From: Vibrio profundi
Lineage (GTDB): Bacteria; Pseudomonadota; Gammaproteobacteria; Enterobacterales; Vibrionaceae
Direction of reading: 5' to 3'
NCBI RefSeq assembly: GCF_005281835.1
Contig: NZ_RZIS01000001.1
Location: 538,351-602,350 of the forward strand
Length of the DNA: 64,000 nt
The notes under the pieces: generated by a model
The model's database searches: none
Seen by the model: the letters and a program-made list of their open reading frames with translations, nothing else
Told to the model about the DNA's origin: nothing
Translations under genes and position numbers: made by a program
In this document: positions 9,964-19,005 of the stretch, piece after piece
How the letters are laid out: each line of letters starts with the position of its first letter
Numbering within the stretch: the stretch's first letter is position 1

Positions 9964-10395
9964 ATGAGAAAGGCACTGATCTTAATGATGTCCGCTATTA
10001 TCGGCAGTATTGCACTCGTTGGATGTCAATCGGCCCCAGAGCCACAGCTTCAAGTAAACAGCACTCAGTCTATTTCGGGTACCGTTAGTTATCGTGAGCG
10101 TATTGCCCTACCTGAGGGTGCGATGGTGACAATTGTATTGGAAGATGTGTCTTTAGCTGATGCTCCTGCCAAAGTGATTGCGAAACACCGCTTCGAAACG
10201 AATGGTCAGCAGGTTCCGCTATCTTTTGACCTGGCTTATGATTCAAGAAAGATTCAAGAGCGTCATCGCTACAATGTTCGAGCAAAGATTGAAGTGAATG
10301 GAAGACTTCGTTTTACTACAGACACCATTGTGCCTGTAGTGACTGATAGCGATGCAACTCAACATGTCGATTTGCGCTTAGTCGGTGTTCGCTAA
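9964..10395 (+). CDS. ybaY: YbaY-family lipoprotein
   Basis: A 143-residue lipoprotein with a signal peptide and the lipobox ALVGC near residue 22, followed by a beta-rich YbaY domain (SGTVSYRERIALPEGAMVTI, then VPLSFDLAYDSRKIQERHRYNV). I use ATG 9964, preceded by GAAGAGAG, not an upstream in-frame TTG at 9949 that would overlap this ribosome site. Function is unknown; the domain occurs in envelope lipoproteins, sometimes fused to META/HslJ-like domains. It lies between tesB and atl as in E. coli. Confidence 0.85.
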   Translation: MRKALILMMSAIIGSIALVGCQSAPEPQLQVNSTQSISGTVSYRERIALPEGAMVTIVLEDVSLADAPAKVIAKHRFETNGQQVPLSFDLAYDSRKIQERHRYNVRAKIEVNGRLRFTTDTIVPVVTDSDATQHVDLRLVGVR

Positions 10396-10443
10396 ACCCT
10401 CATTCTTGCTTTTAAAATCAATGAAGATCTTCAAATGGCAGCA

Positions 10444-10746
10444 TTATGGCTGCCATTTGTACATTTTTAGCTTAATCTTTCCTGCATCACTTACCACTAT
10501 TTCTTCTTTTTCTAATAGGCGCTTTTGTCTGTCAAACGCTTCGCCTTTTAATGAAATCTCCCCTTTACTGTTAATAACGCGAAACCAGGGTAATTTGCTG
10601 CCTTCAGGTAAGTTTCCTAACGCTTTACCTACGTGTCGCGCATAGCCAGGAAAACCTGAAAAACGTGCGATATCTCCATAGGTTGAGACTTTTCCATATG
10701 GAATTTGGTGAATTACAGCAAAGATTTGAGACAGAAATTGGTCCAT
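10444..10746 (-). CDS. atl: Alkyltransferase-like DNA damage-recognition protein (Atl)
   Basis: A 100-residue protein with the DNA-binding half of O6-alkylguanine-DNA alkyltransferases, including the recognition-helix region GYARHVGKALG. The catalytic PCHR motif is replaced by PWFR (Pro53-Trp54-Phe55-Arg56), so it cannot accept alkyl groups. Atl proteins instead flip out O6-alkylguanine and hand the lesion to nucleotide excision repair. A V. parahaemolyticus Atl has a solved structure by my recollection. It is annotated ybaZ in E. coli. Its neighbour mfd, a transcription-repair coupling factor, lies far away at 51-54 kb. Confidence 0.92.
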   Translation of the reverse strand: MDQFLSQIFAVIHQIPYGKVSTYGDIARFSGFPGYARHVGKALGNLPEGSKLPWFRVINSKGEISLKGEAFDRQKRLLEKEEIVVSDAGKIKLKMYKWQP

Positions 10747-10797
10747 ACTAAAACGTCCTAGTTCATAAGTGCCAAGGAATGGTAGAAGGAGAGAGCT

Positions 10798-11538
10798 ATG
10801 GTATTTTCAACATTTCAGTTTCTGATCACAACTCTCTTAGCGGTGGTTTGTGCTCGAGCTATTAGTTTAAGCGAAGGGGATATCCCGGTGCTTGCACTTG
10901 TTATTCCTGCATTATGGATTCTTCCGCAAGGGGGGATTGCAGGGTTAGCACTACTTGCCGCAATGACAGTGTATGGACTCACGCTGCCTTTGCAACCTAT
11001 CACTCTGTCTGTCAGCGTTTGGGTGTTATTCCCATTATTGATGGTGGTCTTTTCAAAGCGCAGTAGTGTTAGCGTGCTGCTCATTTCTAGTTTGATCGTA
11101 TTGACGTTACAAGTTGGAATTATGGTCACGCAATCGGCAGGAAAACTCGGAGGCACGCCTTGGGTTACGATTTTGCAAATTGTTGCTGTCGTCGCTATTT
11201 GGTGGTCAGCCACTCACTTAAAACCGACAAGTCGCCATAGCTGGTGGTCGTTGGGTTTGATTCTCCCGTTGTGGATTGCGGACTTGCCTTATGCGGCTTT
11301 GATCGCCTTGAGTATCACGGGGATCATGGCGTCTATGGAAGCGCTGACTAAGCTTAAGACTTTTCGATGGAATAAATTATTGTGTTGGACGTTGCCAACC
11401 GTGGCGTTTGCTGCACTTGTCGTCACCCCAAGCATTGAAGTGCCGAGCCCTGTATTTGTAGTCTGGTTATGTTTACTTGGTACAGCATGGATGACAGACT
11501 ACATAATTCGTGCAGAAGATGAACAAAACACGAATTAA
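10798..11538 (+). CDS. Multi-pass inner-membrane protein, unknown function
   Basis: I do not recognise a characterised family. The 246 residues are almost entirely hydrophobic and contain about seven to eight membrane helices (around 4-20, 30-45, 48-62, 70-85, 93-110, 124-138, 150-180, 196-235), with short charged loops and a polar C-terminus (RAEDEQNTN). A strong AAGGAGAG ribosome site precedes ATG 10798. It lies 85 bases upstream of the cdgH homologue on the same strand. In my recollection a comparable membrane-protein gene precedes cdgH in V. cholerae, so the pair may be functionally linked; this is inference. Confidence 0.75.
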   Translation: MVFSTFQFLITTLLAVVCARAISLSEGDIPVLALVIPALWILPQGGIAGLALLAAMTVYGLTLPLQPITLSVSVWVLFPLLMVVFSKRSSVSVLLISSLIVLTLQVGIMVTQSAGKLGGTPWVTILQIVAVVAIWWSATHLKPTSRHSWWSLGLILPLWIADLPYAALIALSITGIMASMEALTKLKTFRWNKLLCWTLPTVAFAALVVTPSIEVPSPVFVVWLCLLGTAWMTDYIIRAEDEQNTN

Positions 11539-11623
11539 AAAATACGAATAAATGCGTAGTAGTGGTGGTGCCGGCTTAGCACCGAGTTCGTTGACCGATA
11601 AATACAATTAAAGAGAGTCACCC

Positions 11624-13675
11624 TTGCGTCAAATAGTTAGGCTAATCTGGCTGGCAATCAGTGTTATTGCTTGTAGCGCTGTTTTTGCAGCCAGTAATAA
11701 AAATGAGTCCTATATCGTTGCCACCGAAGCTGACGATATAGTGACTAGAGTTCTTTTCGATTCCATTTCGAAAAAGTTTAACGTAGATATTGTTTACCGA
11801 GAGTTTGACAGCTTCGACGCGATTCTACGTTCTGTTGAACTTGGGCAAAGCGATTTTGCGGCGAATGTTACACATACCAAAGACCGTGAAAAACGCTTTG
11901 ACTATTCTCACCCTACCAATATCGAATATACCTTTCTTTTTAGCTATTCAGGTGCTCAGTTATCTCAAGTGGATACCGTTGGTGTTCCTAAAAACACCAT
12001 TTATGGAGGACTGATTAAAGCGCTATACCCTAATATCACTCTAGTTTCTTACCAAGGTCACGAAGAAGCCAAAGCATTGCTTGAGTCACGAAAAGTTGAT
12101 GGTGTCGTTGATGCGATCAACCAATTGAAGCCGATGCTGATGTCCGGGCTAAGTTCCCAGCTGCTCAACGATACGATTGCGATAAAACCGGTCTCAATTG
12201 TTGCACCGAAAGGAAAGTATGCACGACAGCTAAAAGAGTTTACCGATTATATTCATACGGAAGATATTCAACGATTATTACGTGAAAGCGTGAGCGAGTA
12301 TCAGTATGAATTAAGAAGAGATGCTCTGCGAACGACAGTGGTTGAAAGTGGTTTGAATCTCGATGCACCAGTGACGGTAAAGTTGGAGCATAATTTCCCT
12401 TATGTTCAATACGATGCCGACGGAAAGCCTTATGGGTTAAGCGCCGAAACGGTTTTTGAAGCTTGTGAATTACTGACGATCAATTGTCAACTCGTCAGTA
12501 CCGAGAATGAAACTTGGGAGAGTATGTTCCATGAATTTGTCGTTCAAAATGTCGATATTATCGCGCCATTAGTGGTTTCTGAGCCGAGAAAAGCGATCGC
12601 GTATTTTACACCTCCTCACTTTGTCTCCGAGTCGATTTTGGTGAAACGCGTCGGTTACAAGGATAATGTCTACAAAAACATTTCGGAATTGATCGCGGAG
12701 CGAATTGGTGTCGTAAAAGACGATTTCTTTGATGAATTGCTCAGCCAACTGCTGCCCAATAAAAAGCTGGTGTATTTTGATAGTCGTCAGCAATTGATAG
12801 CGGGCTTGCTCAACCATGAGATTGATTACTTCCCAATTGGTACTTCTGGTTTGAGTAATACATTTCAGGAGAAAGGCTTGCTGCCAATCACCCAAGATTA
12901 TGCGATAGGCAGTATTCACAAATCCGATATAGCGATAGGAATTGTAAAGAATGAACGTGGAGCGATACTAGCGCCGCTGTTTGAGCGTGCGTTACAAATG
13001 ATTGATACGCAAAGAATTAATAATAAGTACGTTCAACTGCCAGATTGGCGGGAAACGTTGGAAGTGGAGCAAAGATTCGCCAAACGAATTCAAAGTATCT
13101 TGATGTTAGTTCTAGGGTTTCTTGTGGTTGTGGCGATGTTCCTTAACACTCAATCCAGAACGGACAGTCTGACCAAATTGCGTAACCGACGTAGCTTGCA
13201 GCACAAATATCGACGTAAGATCAAACCTTGGCATACGGTTATTTCCTTGGATATGAATCACTTTAAGCAGATCAATGATACTTATGGCCATGAAGTCGGG
13301 GATTTAGTTTTACAGCGTTATGCGTCTCGAATTTCTGCGTTATGGAGAGGAAGAAGCTATCGAGTCGGGGGCGATGAATTTGTTCTGATTGGTGAAGTTA
13401 GTGAAAAAGCTTTAGCCAATATTGTGGAACAGTTGAGCCAATTTACGTTTGTTAGCGAACAGCATCAGCTCTATCTAACGATTACCGTGTCGGTTGGTGT
13501 GTCGACGGATAGAAAAGTCGAGCGACACCTAAGAGATGTTCTTTCCAACACCGATTACGCCATGTATCAATCGAAAAAAGATATGGGACGAATATGTACT
13601 TTTGTTGATGAATCGGGGAATTGCACGCCAAGTATGACGCGAATGGAAGTACAAGAATGCAGTCAGATAGCGTAG
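11624..13675 (+). CDS. cdgH: Diguanylate cyclase with tandem periplasmic solute-binding domains (CdgH-like)
   Basis: A 683-residue inner-membrane enzyme that would make cyclic di-GMP from GTP. It has a signal peptide (about 1-24), two tandem periplasmic PBPb/SBP_bac_3-type modules (about 30-235 and 245-470), a membrane helix near 488-508, and a cytosolic GGDEF domain (about 520-670) with an intact catalytic GGDEF at residues 582-586. No RxxD inhibitory site is found five residues before GGDEF. The architecture is that of V. cholerae CdgH, which promotes biofilm. It starts at TTG 11624 with AAGAGAG upstream. The tandem modules imply sensing of an amino acid-like ligand; the ligand is unknown. 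Confidence 0.9.
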   Translation: MRQIVRLIWLAISVIACSAVFAASNKNESYIVATEADDIVTRVLFDSISKKFNVDIVYREFDSFDAILRSVELGQSDFAANVTHTKDREKRFDYSHPTNIEYTFLFSYSGAQLSQVDTVGVPKNTIYGGLIKALYPNITLVSYQGHEEAKALLESRKVDGVVDAINQLKPMLMSGLSSQLLNDTIAIKPVSIVAPKGKYARQLKEFTDYIHTEDIQRLLRESVSEYQYELRRDALRTTVVESGLNLDAPVTVKLEHNFPYVQYDADGKPYGLSAETVFEACELLTINCQLVSTENETWESMFHEFVVQNVDIIAPLVVSEPRKAIAYFTPPHFVSESILVKRVGYKDNVYKNISELIAERIGVVKDDFFDELLSQLLPNKKLVYFDSRQQLIAGLLNHEIDYFPIGTSGLSNTFQEKGLLPITQDYAIGSIHKSDIAIGIVKNERGAILAPLFERALQMIDTQRINNKYVQLPDWRETLEVEQRFAKRIQSILMLVLGFLVVVAMFLNTQSRTDSLTKLRNRRSLQHKYRRKIKPWHTVISLDMNHFKQINDTYGHEVGDLVLQRYASRISALWRGRSYRVGGDEFVLIGEVSEKALANIVEQLSQFTFVSEQHQLYLTITVSVGVSTDRKVERHLRDVLSNTDYAMYQSKKDMGRICTFVDESGNCTPSMTRMEVQECSQIA

Positions 13676-13752
13676 TGATGGTGGTTCGCTAAGCAAATCG
13701 TTTGAATAATCAACGCTTGAACAAAAAAATGTTCATTACTAAGTTCAAGCCC

Positions 13753-13781
13753 TTGCAATAACCTAAGGTATGCTTGATAAT
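13753..13781 (+). promoter_or_regulatory. Probable ffs promoter
   Basis: A -35 TTGCAA (13753-13758), a 17-base spacer and a -10 GATAAT (13776-13781) lie about 40 bases before mature 4.5S RNA, consistent with a 5' leader removed by RNase P. An inverted repeat (GCTTGAAC at 13715, GTTCAAGC at 13743) immediately precedes it. Confidence 0.6.
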
Positions 13782-13823
13782 CCAATCACTCTTTGAGGCG
13801 AGCCTCATTGAAACAGAATCTAT

Positions 13824-13927
13824 GGAGGCCTTGGTCCTCCCGCAACACTAACTTGTGAACTCGGTCAGGCCCGGAAGGGAGCAGCCGCAGCAGGCGACGT
13901 GTGTGCCGGGATGTGGCTGGGGTCTCC
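13824..13927 (+). ncRNA. ffs: 4.5S RNA (signal recognition particle RNA)
   Basis: About 104 bases with the universally conserved SRP-RNA hairpin: GGTCAGGCCCGGAAGGGAGC on one side and GTGTGTGCCGGGATG on the other. The closing stem pairs GGAGGCC at the 5' end with GGTCTCC at the 3' end. It binds Ffh and directs membrane-protein targeting. In E. coli ffs also lies beside ybaY and ybaZ. The ends are placed by pairing and could be off by a few bases. Confidence 0.95.
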
Positions 13928-13935
13928 GCCCTTTA

Positions 13936-13964
13936 AAAAAGCCGCTCTAAATGAGCGGCTTTTT
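13936..13964 (+). terminator. Terminator of ffs
   Basis: AAAGCCGCTC pairs with GAGCGGCTTT across a five-base loop, followed by T residues, eight or so bases after the SRP RNA. Confidence 0.9.
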
Positions 13965-14347
13965 GCTATCTGAAATTCCAAATATTAAGACATAATTTTT
14001 CTTGGATGCATTGTGACTCTTTAACCTGTTTTCTAGTAAGAAAAGCTTAGCTGTTTAGAAAAGTCACGACACTCGGTTTTATCTAGTTGGATCTACACGA
14101 GGTCTTTGAACTTCCTAAAGCGACAATTTAGGGAATTGAGCACAATCATCAGTTGTTGAATGCGTTAGCCCAAAGCTTGTTTAAACAATAAGTTAAGTTG
14201 TACTCATAAAGGGGGAACTATTTCGACAATTATTGATTGTCCAATAGCAACCAATTAACGATCATTTCTAGATGTTGGTTCAAGTATTCATAAATAGCCA
14301 AAGAGCGAGAATGGTGAACAGTAAGCCTTTCGTTCATTATTACGCGG

Positions 14348-14366
14348 ATTATTGAGAATCAATATC
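14348..14366. promoter_or_regulatory. Fur-box-like inverted repeat upstream of chemoreceptor
   Basis: ATTATTGAGAATCAATATC matches the 19-base Fur consensus at 14 positions by my alignment. It is about 80 bases before the chemoreceptor start and is the clearest motif in the gene-free stretch 13965-14446. A second small inverted repeat (GACAAT/ATTGTC) lies near 14225-14242. I see no open frame or RNA gene in the rest of that stretch. Confidence 0.4.
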
Positions 14367-14446
14367 ACATAACCAGATCACATTAGTGACGATGAATAAT
14401 AATAACCTTCTTCCTTATATCCTACTGAATTTAAAGGGTTCTAGTC

Positions 14447-15994
14447 ATGCCTAAACGCCAGCGCTCAACGACCAATGTCGAGCGAACATTTACTGCCGAT
14501 CAAAAAATAATATCAACCACAGACCTTAAAGGCCGTATCTTATCGGTGAACGATGAGTTTGTTGCGATTTCGGGTTACACGCGTGAAGAGCTAATTAATC
14601 ACGGGCACAATATTGTTCGACATCCAGATATGCCAAGTGCAGCTTTTGAGTTGATGTGGAATACCATCAAGCAAGGAGAAGGGTGGCTAGGGATCGTAAA
14701 GAATCGCTGTAAAAACGGCGATCACTATTGGGTAAAAGCTTATGTGACTCCTATGCTGGAACATGGCCAGATTATAGGATATGAGTCGGTTCGAACTCTG
14801 CCTTCTAGGGCTGAAATTAAGCGAGCAGAAAGCGAATATGCTCAACTAAATACTCCCTCGAGAGCTTGGCTACGTAAGCCGAATATTCGTGTTCATGACA
14901 CTCTAAGTATCAGCAGTATTCTTGTGGCGAGCATACTGTTCTTTAATGGTTTACCTAGTCTCGCGACCATCCTGTTGATTCTCCAAATTGGTCTATTAAC
15001 ACTGAGTCATAGACAGGCGCTTAAAAGAATTAACTTCGCTCAACGAAAAGTGTCGCTTCACCCAGTGACTACGGCAACTCTGACTGCGTCATCAGGGCTT
15101 GAAGCCGATGTTATCGTTGGGGTGATGCATGATGCCGCTCGGTTAGACACAATTCTGACTCGGATTGAAGACGCTTCTGCGCAGGTTGCTAAACATGCCA
15201 ATAGTATTGCGTCTGAAATGACGGAAGCTCAGGTCCAACTGAATGCGCAAACTACGAAAACGGAGTTAGTCGCTACGGCATCAACAGAGATGACTTCTAC
15301 CACTCAAGAAATATCTCAATCTGTTACTAAAACGGCAGCAGCATCGCAGCAGGCAGAAAGCTTGGTAACAACGGGTAACGAAACCGCTCACCAAGGTAAA
15401 ACCATGGTCATGAAGTTACATCAAACGGTGGAGGATGTGACAGGAGCGGTTAACGAGGTGGCTAAGCAATGTGAGGCGATTGGGCAAACTGTCGACTTGA
15501 TTGCTCAAATTGCTGATCAAACTAACTTGTTGGCATTGAATGCGGCCATTGAATCGGCAAGAGCGGGTGAACACGGGCGAGGTTTTTCCGTTGTTGCAGA
15601 TGAGGTACGAACATTAGCGAGCCGGACTCAAGCCTCGACTCACCAGATCCATGAAACGATAGCGGCGCTAACCAGTAAAGCTAATCAAGCAGCTGCATTG
15701 GCAAATCAAGGTCTAAACCAAGCTCTTAGTGGAGTGGAGCAAGTAGAACGTACTGAGCAAGATCTAAATGGGGTATCTCAGTCTATGGGAACCATGACTG
15801 ATATGACGATGCAAATAGCAGCAGCTGTTGAAGAACAGTCCCAAGTAATGGAAGACATCAACCAACAAATAGTTAGCATCGCAGAGCAAACACAGCGAAC
15901 GAGCGAAGTAACCGAAAATGCAGGAGTCAGCGTACTTGACCTGTCTAAACAAGCGCGAGAGCTGCAAGATTTGGTGGGCCGTTTTAAACACTAA
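14447..15994 (+). CDS. PAS-domain methyl-accepting chemotaxis protein (Aer-like)
   Basis: A 515-residue receptor. The cytosolic N-terminal PAS domain (about 10-120) contains [17 protein letters not shown] and [14 protein letters not shown], the Aer-type redox/oxygen-sensing layout. A membrane hairpin (about 148-184) follows, then the long helical signalling domain with the CheA/CheW tip ([21 protein letters not shown]). There is no periplasmic ligand domain, so it must sense an internal cue, plausibly through FAD or haem in PAS; the cofactor cannot be read from sequence. ATG 14447 has AAAGGG upstream. The C-terminus lacks a CheR-tethering pentapeptide. Confidence 0.9.
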   Translation: MPKRQRSTTNVERTFTADQKIISTTDLKGRILSVNDEFVAISGYTREELINHGHNIVRHPDMPSAAFELMWNTIKQGEGWLGIVKNRCKNGDHYWVKAYVTPMLEHGQIIGYESVRTLPSRAEIKRAESEYAQLNTPSRAWLRKPNIRVHDTLSISSILVASILFFNGLPSLATILLILQIGLLTLSHRQALKRINFAQRKVSLHPVTTATLTASSGLEADVIVGVMHDAARLDTILTRIEDASAQVAKHANSIASEMTEAQVQLNAQTTKTELVATASTEMTSTTQEISQSVTKTAAASQQAESLVTTGNETAHQGKTMVMKLHQTVEDVTGAVNEVAKQCEAIGQTVDLIAQIADQTNLLALNAAIESARAGEHGRGFSVVADEVRTLASRTQASTHQIHETIAALTSKANQAAALANQGLNQALSGVEQVERTEQDLNGVSQSMGTMTDMTMQIAAAVEEQSQVMEDINQQIVSIAEQTQRTSEVTENAGVSVLDLSKQARELQDLVGRFKH

Positions 15995-16095
15995 TAAAAG
16001 GCTGAAACAAATCTTAACAGGTGGCTTATACGCGGATAATATAATTTGGTAGTTAGGCGCAATTACCTAGTTATTAGATGTGGTTATATTCTTAT

Positions 16096-16123
16096 AAGGC
16101 CTGCGACTTTGTCGTGGGCTTTC
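16096..16123 (+). terminator. Probable terminator downstream of the chemoreceptor
   Basis: AGGCCTGCGAC pairs, with two wobble pairs, with GTCGTGGGCTT around TTT, followed by a short T-rich stretch. It lies about 100 bases after the stop codon. No gene is supported in the rest of 15995-16334. Confidence 0.5.
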
Positions 16124-16334
16124 TATATTCTTGCTTCCAACCTTCGAGATTATCGCCGCTGGGTCATGGTTTTTGAATTGTATAGGAGGGTGGTTTCCTC
16201 TTTATCTAGTATGCTGCCTTCACACTTTGTGAGTGTTGTTTATACATAGTATCTTTTTACGCTCTTTCCTTACCCCATAGCTATCAAACTACAGACCTTT
16301 CATTGCCTCTTCCTATTATCAAGATTTCATTAAG

Positions 16335-16371
16335 ATAGATTTTGCCTATTGAATCTATAGAAATGTCCGAT
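16335..16371 (+). promoter_or_regulatory. OxyR-type binding site upstream of ahpC
   Basis: Four half-elements have exactly the OxyR spacing: ATAG (16335), seven bases, CTAT (16346), seven bases, ATAG (16357), seven bases, CGAT (16368). Fifteen of the sixteen defining bases fit the E. coli oxidised-OxyR consensus. It lies about 86 bases before the ahpC start, where peroxide activation is expected. Confidence 0.8.
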
Positions 16372-16456
16372 TTCACTAATTTTCGGTGCGAATGCAATAT
16401 ATCTCCATCGACGCGAGATAGCGTTAAACACTACAAATTAGAAAGAGAGTCCAAAC

Positions 16457-17014
16457 ATGATCAACACAGAAATCAAACCATTCAACGCAACGGCATTCAA
16501 AAACGGCGAATTCGTAGAAATCACTGAGCAAGACGTTAAAGGCAAGTGGGCTGTATTCTTCTTCTACCCAGCAGACTTCACTTTTGTATGTCCAACTGAG
16601 CTAGTTGATCTACAAGAAAAATACGCAGAGCTTCAATCTCGCGGTGTAGAAGTTTACTCAGTATCAACTGACACCCACTTCTCTCACAAAGCATGGCACG
16701 ATACTTCTGACAAAATCGGCACTATCGAATACTTCATGGTAGGCGACCAAACAGGCACTATCACAAACAACTTCAACGTAATGCGTGAAGGTCAAGGCCT
16801 AGCGGACCGTGCTACGTTCCTAATCGACCCAGAAGGCGTTATCCAAGCAATGGAAATCACTGCTGAAGGTATCGGTCGTGACGCTGAAGACCTACTACGT
16901 AAGGTTAAAGCAGCACAATACGTAGCGGCTAACCCAGGTGAAGTTTGCCCAGCTAAATGGAAAGAAGGCGAAGAGACACTAGCACCATCTCTAGACCTAG
17001 TAGGTAAGATTTAA
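16457..17014 (+). CDS. ahpC: Alkyl hydroperoxide reductase peroxidase subunit
   Basis: A 185-residue typical 2-Cys peroxiredoxin that reduces hydrogen peroxide and organic peroxides in the cytosol and is recharged by AhpF. The peroxidatic Cys45 is in [13 protein letters not shown] and the resolving Cys164 in GEVCPAKW. The C-terminal helix is complete. AGAGAG precedes ATG 16457. Its codon use is highly biased, consistent with strong expression. It is expected to be OxyR-induced through the site at 16335. Confidence 0.96.
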   Translation: MINTEIKPFNATAFKNGEFVEITEQDVKGKWAVFFFYPADFTFVCPTELVDLQEKYAELQSRGVEVYSVSTDTHFSHKAWHDTSDKIGTIEYFMVGDQTGTITNNFNVMREGQGLADRATFLIDPEGVIQAMEITAEGIGRDAEDLLRKVKAAQYVAANPGEVCPAKWKEGEETLAPSLDLVGKI

Positions 17015-17054
17015 TCTAAGCCTATCTAACAAGAACAAATAAAACAGTTCTACA

Positions 17055-17094
17055 GGCGCGCTTCGGCCTCCCTCCTAAAGGGCAGTTGCGCGCC
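17055..17094 (+). promoter_or_regulatory. ahpC-ahpF intercistronic hairpin
   Basis: GGCGCGC (17055-17061) and GCGCGCC (17088-17094) form a perfect GC stem, with a smaller GGCC/CCTCC region in the loop. No proper T-run follows, so it is more likely a partial terminator or mRNA-protecting element that sets the AhpC:AhpF ratio than a full stop. Confidence 0.55.
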
Positions 17095-17215
17095 ACCCTT
17101 TCAAAGCAGCAACACCACATTCAATTTGCCGACTTGCGCCCCCTTTTTATTTTCCTTTTTCAGCAAGAAGGTATTGGTCAATACCAAGACACAGAATTTA
17201 AGAGCAGGCACGATT

Positions 17216-18808
17216 ATGTTAGATCAAGCAATGAAGCAGCAGCTAAAAGCATACCTAGAAAACTTAAAAACCAATGTTCAGTTAGTGCTGAGCCTAGATG
17301 ACAGCGATACCGCACACAAACTCCAAGACCTAGCGAACGATATCGCGTCTTTAACCGATAAAATTGAAGTAACTCGCGATGATAGCGCAAGTACGCGCAG
17401 CCCTATCATGCAGGTAGTGAACCAAGAGAAAGGCACTGCGATTGGTTTTGCCGGTTTACCGATGGGTCACGAGTTCACGTCACTGGTACTAGCACTGCTT
17501 CACAGTGCTGGTCACCCTATCAAGCTTGAAGCTGACATAATCGAGCAAATTAAAGAATTAGATCAAGAGCTTAATGTAGAGATTTTCATCTCGCTATCGT
17601 GCCAAAACTGTCCAGAAGTGGTTCAGGCATTCAATATGATGTCAGCGATTAACCCGCTGATTAAGACCACTATGATTGATGGCGCAGCATTCCAAGAGGA
17701 AGTGAAGTCTCGCGATATCATGGCAGTACCAAGCGTGTTCATTAATGGTGAACTATTCGGTCAAGGCCGTATGTCACTGGCTGAGATCCTAAATAAAGTA
17801 GACTCAGGCGCAGCGGAAAAGAAAGCGGCAAACCTAAATCAACAAGCACCATTTGATGTACTTGTTGTCGGTGGTGGTCCTGCTGGTTCTTCAGCAGCTA
17901 TCTACGCAGCACGTAAAGGCATTCGCACCGGTGTTGTTGCTGACCGCTTTGGTGGCCAAGTAATGGATACCATGGCGATTGAGAACTTTATCTCAGTGAA
18001 AGCGACGACGGGTCCTAAGTTAGTTGCTAGCCTAGAAGAGCACGTAAAAGAGTACGGCGTAGAAGTAATGACTGAGCAGCGTGCCGCCAACATCATTGCT
18101 GCAGAAGACACGAACGACGGCTACATCCACGTTGAATTAGAGAGTGGCGCAACACTACGAGCTCGCTCTGTTATCACAAGTACAGGTGCACGCTGGCGTG
18201 AAATGAACGTTCCGGGTGAGCAAGAATACCGCAATAAAGGCGTGGCTTATTGCCCACACTGTGACGGTCCACTGTTCAAAGGTAAGAAAACAGCGGTTAT
18301 CGGTGGCGGTAACTCAGGTATCGAAGCAGCTATCGACCTAGCAGGTATTGTGGAACATGTAACCGTGCTTGAATTTGCAGACACGCTACGCGCTGACCAA
18401 GTACTTATCGATAAAGCAAACGCAACGCCAAACATCGAAATCATCAAAATGGCTCAAACGACACAAGTGTTGGGTGATGGAAATCGCGTAACGGGTCTGG
18501 AATACAAAGACCGTAACACTGAAGAGCTGAAACAGATCGAACTCGCGGGTATCTTCGTTCAAATCGGTCTAATGCCGAACAGCGAATGGTTGAAAGGTTC
18601 GAAGGTTGAGCTTTCACCACGCGGTGAGATTGAGATTAACGCTCATGGCGCAACATCAATGAAAGGTGTGTTTGCAGCAGGCGATGTAACAACAGTACCT
18701 TACAAACAGATCATCATTGCGATGGGTGAAGGTGCGAAAGCAAGTCTAGGCGCATTTGACCACCTAATTCGCAACCCAGCTCCAGTTAAAGAAGTTGAAA
18801 CTGCATAA
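17216..18808 (+). CDS. ahpF: Alkyl hydroperoxide reductase flavoprotein subunit
   Basis: A 530-residue FAD enzyme that moves electrons from NADH to AhpC. The N-terminal twin thioredoxin-fold domain has the redox pair Cys129/Cys132 (SCQNCPEV). The FAD site is [19 protein letters not shown] (about 213). The second redox pair is Cys346/Cys349 (CPHCDG), and the nucleotide site is [18 protein letters not shown] place the start at ATG 17216 ([14 protein letters not shown]), matching the family N-terminus; an upstream in-frame ATG at 17126 would add about 30 unrelated residues. It follows ahpC by 200 bases with a hairpin between. Confidence 0.95.
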   Translation: MLDQAMKQQLKAYLENLKTNVQLVLSLDDSDTAHKLQDLANDIASLTDKIEVTRDDSASTRSPIMQVVNQEKGTAIGFAGLPMGHEFTSLVLALLHSAGHPIKLEADIIEQIKELDQELNVEIFISLSCQNCPEVVQAFNMMSAINPLIKTTMIDGAAFQEEVKSRDIMAVPSVFINGELFGQGRMSLAEILNKVDSGAAEKKAANLNQQAPFDVLVVGGGPAGSSAAIYAARKGIRTGVVADRFGGQVMDTMAIENFISVKATTGPKLVASLEEHVKEYGVEVMTEQRAANIIAAEDTNDGYIHVELESGATLRARSVITSTGARWREMNVPGEQEYRNKGVAYCPHCDGPLFKGKKTAVIGGGNSGIEAAIDLAGIVEHVTVLEFADTLRADQVLIDKANATPNIEIIKMAQTTQVLGDGNRVTGLEYKDRNTEELKQIELAGIFVQIGLMPNSEWLKGSKVELSPRGEIEINAHGATSMKGVFAAGDVTTVPYKQIIIAMGEGAKASLGAFDHLIRNPAPVKEVETA

Positions 18809-18893
18809 CCTTTTGAAGAGTTAAACTCTATCGTCCTAAGTGTTCTTGTTAACTTGATACGTTACTGTTAACTACTTTGTCGGACATTCGACG

Positions 18894-18923
18894 CCACTCC
18901 TGAGTCATTGGGAGTGGTTTTTT
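18894..18923 (+). terminator. Terminator of ahpF
   Basis: CCACTCC (18894-18900) pairs with GGAGTGG (18911-18917), followed by six T. Confidence 0.85.
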
Positions 18924-19005
18924 GTATTGTCATAGGGACATTTCAATATTAGGGAGCTGAGTTGGTTAGTATATCTAAACTCTTAGTTTTTAACGGTGGG
19001 AGTTG

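Noticed and set aside
10385..10645. Plus-strand frame over atl
   Set aside because: It is the antisense of the well-supported atl gene.
16342..16527. Small plus-strand frame overlapping the ahpC start
   Set aside because: It covers the OxyR site and ribosome site of ahpC in another frame and has unlikely composition.
17126..17215. N-terminal extension of ahpF
   Set aside because: The added residues do not match AhpF; the family N-terminus [14 protein letters not shown] starts at 17216.
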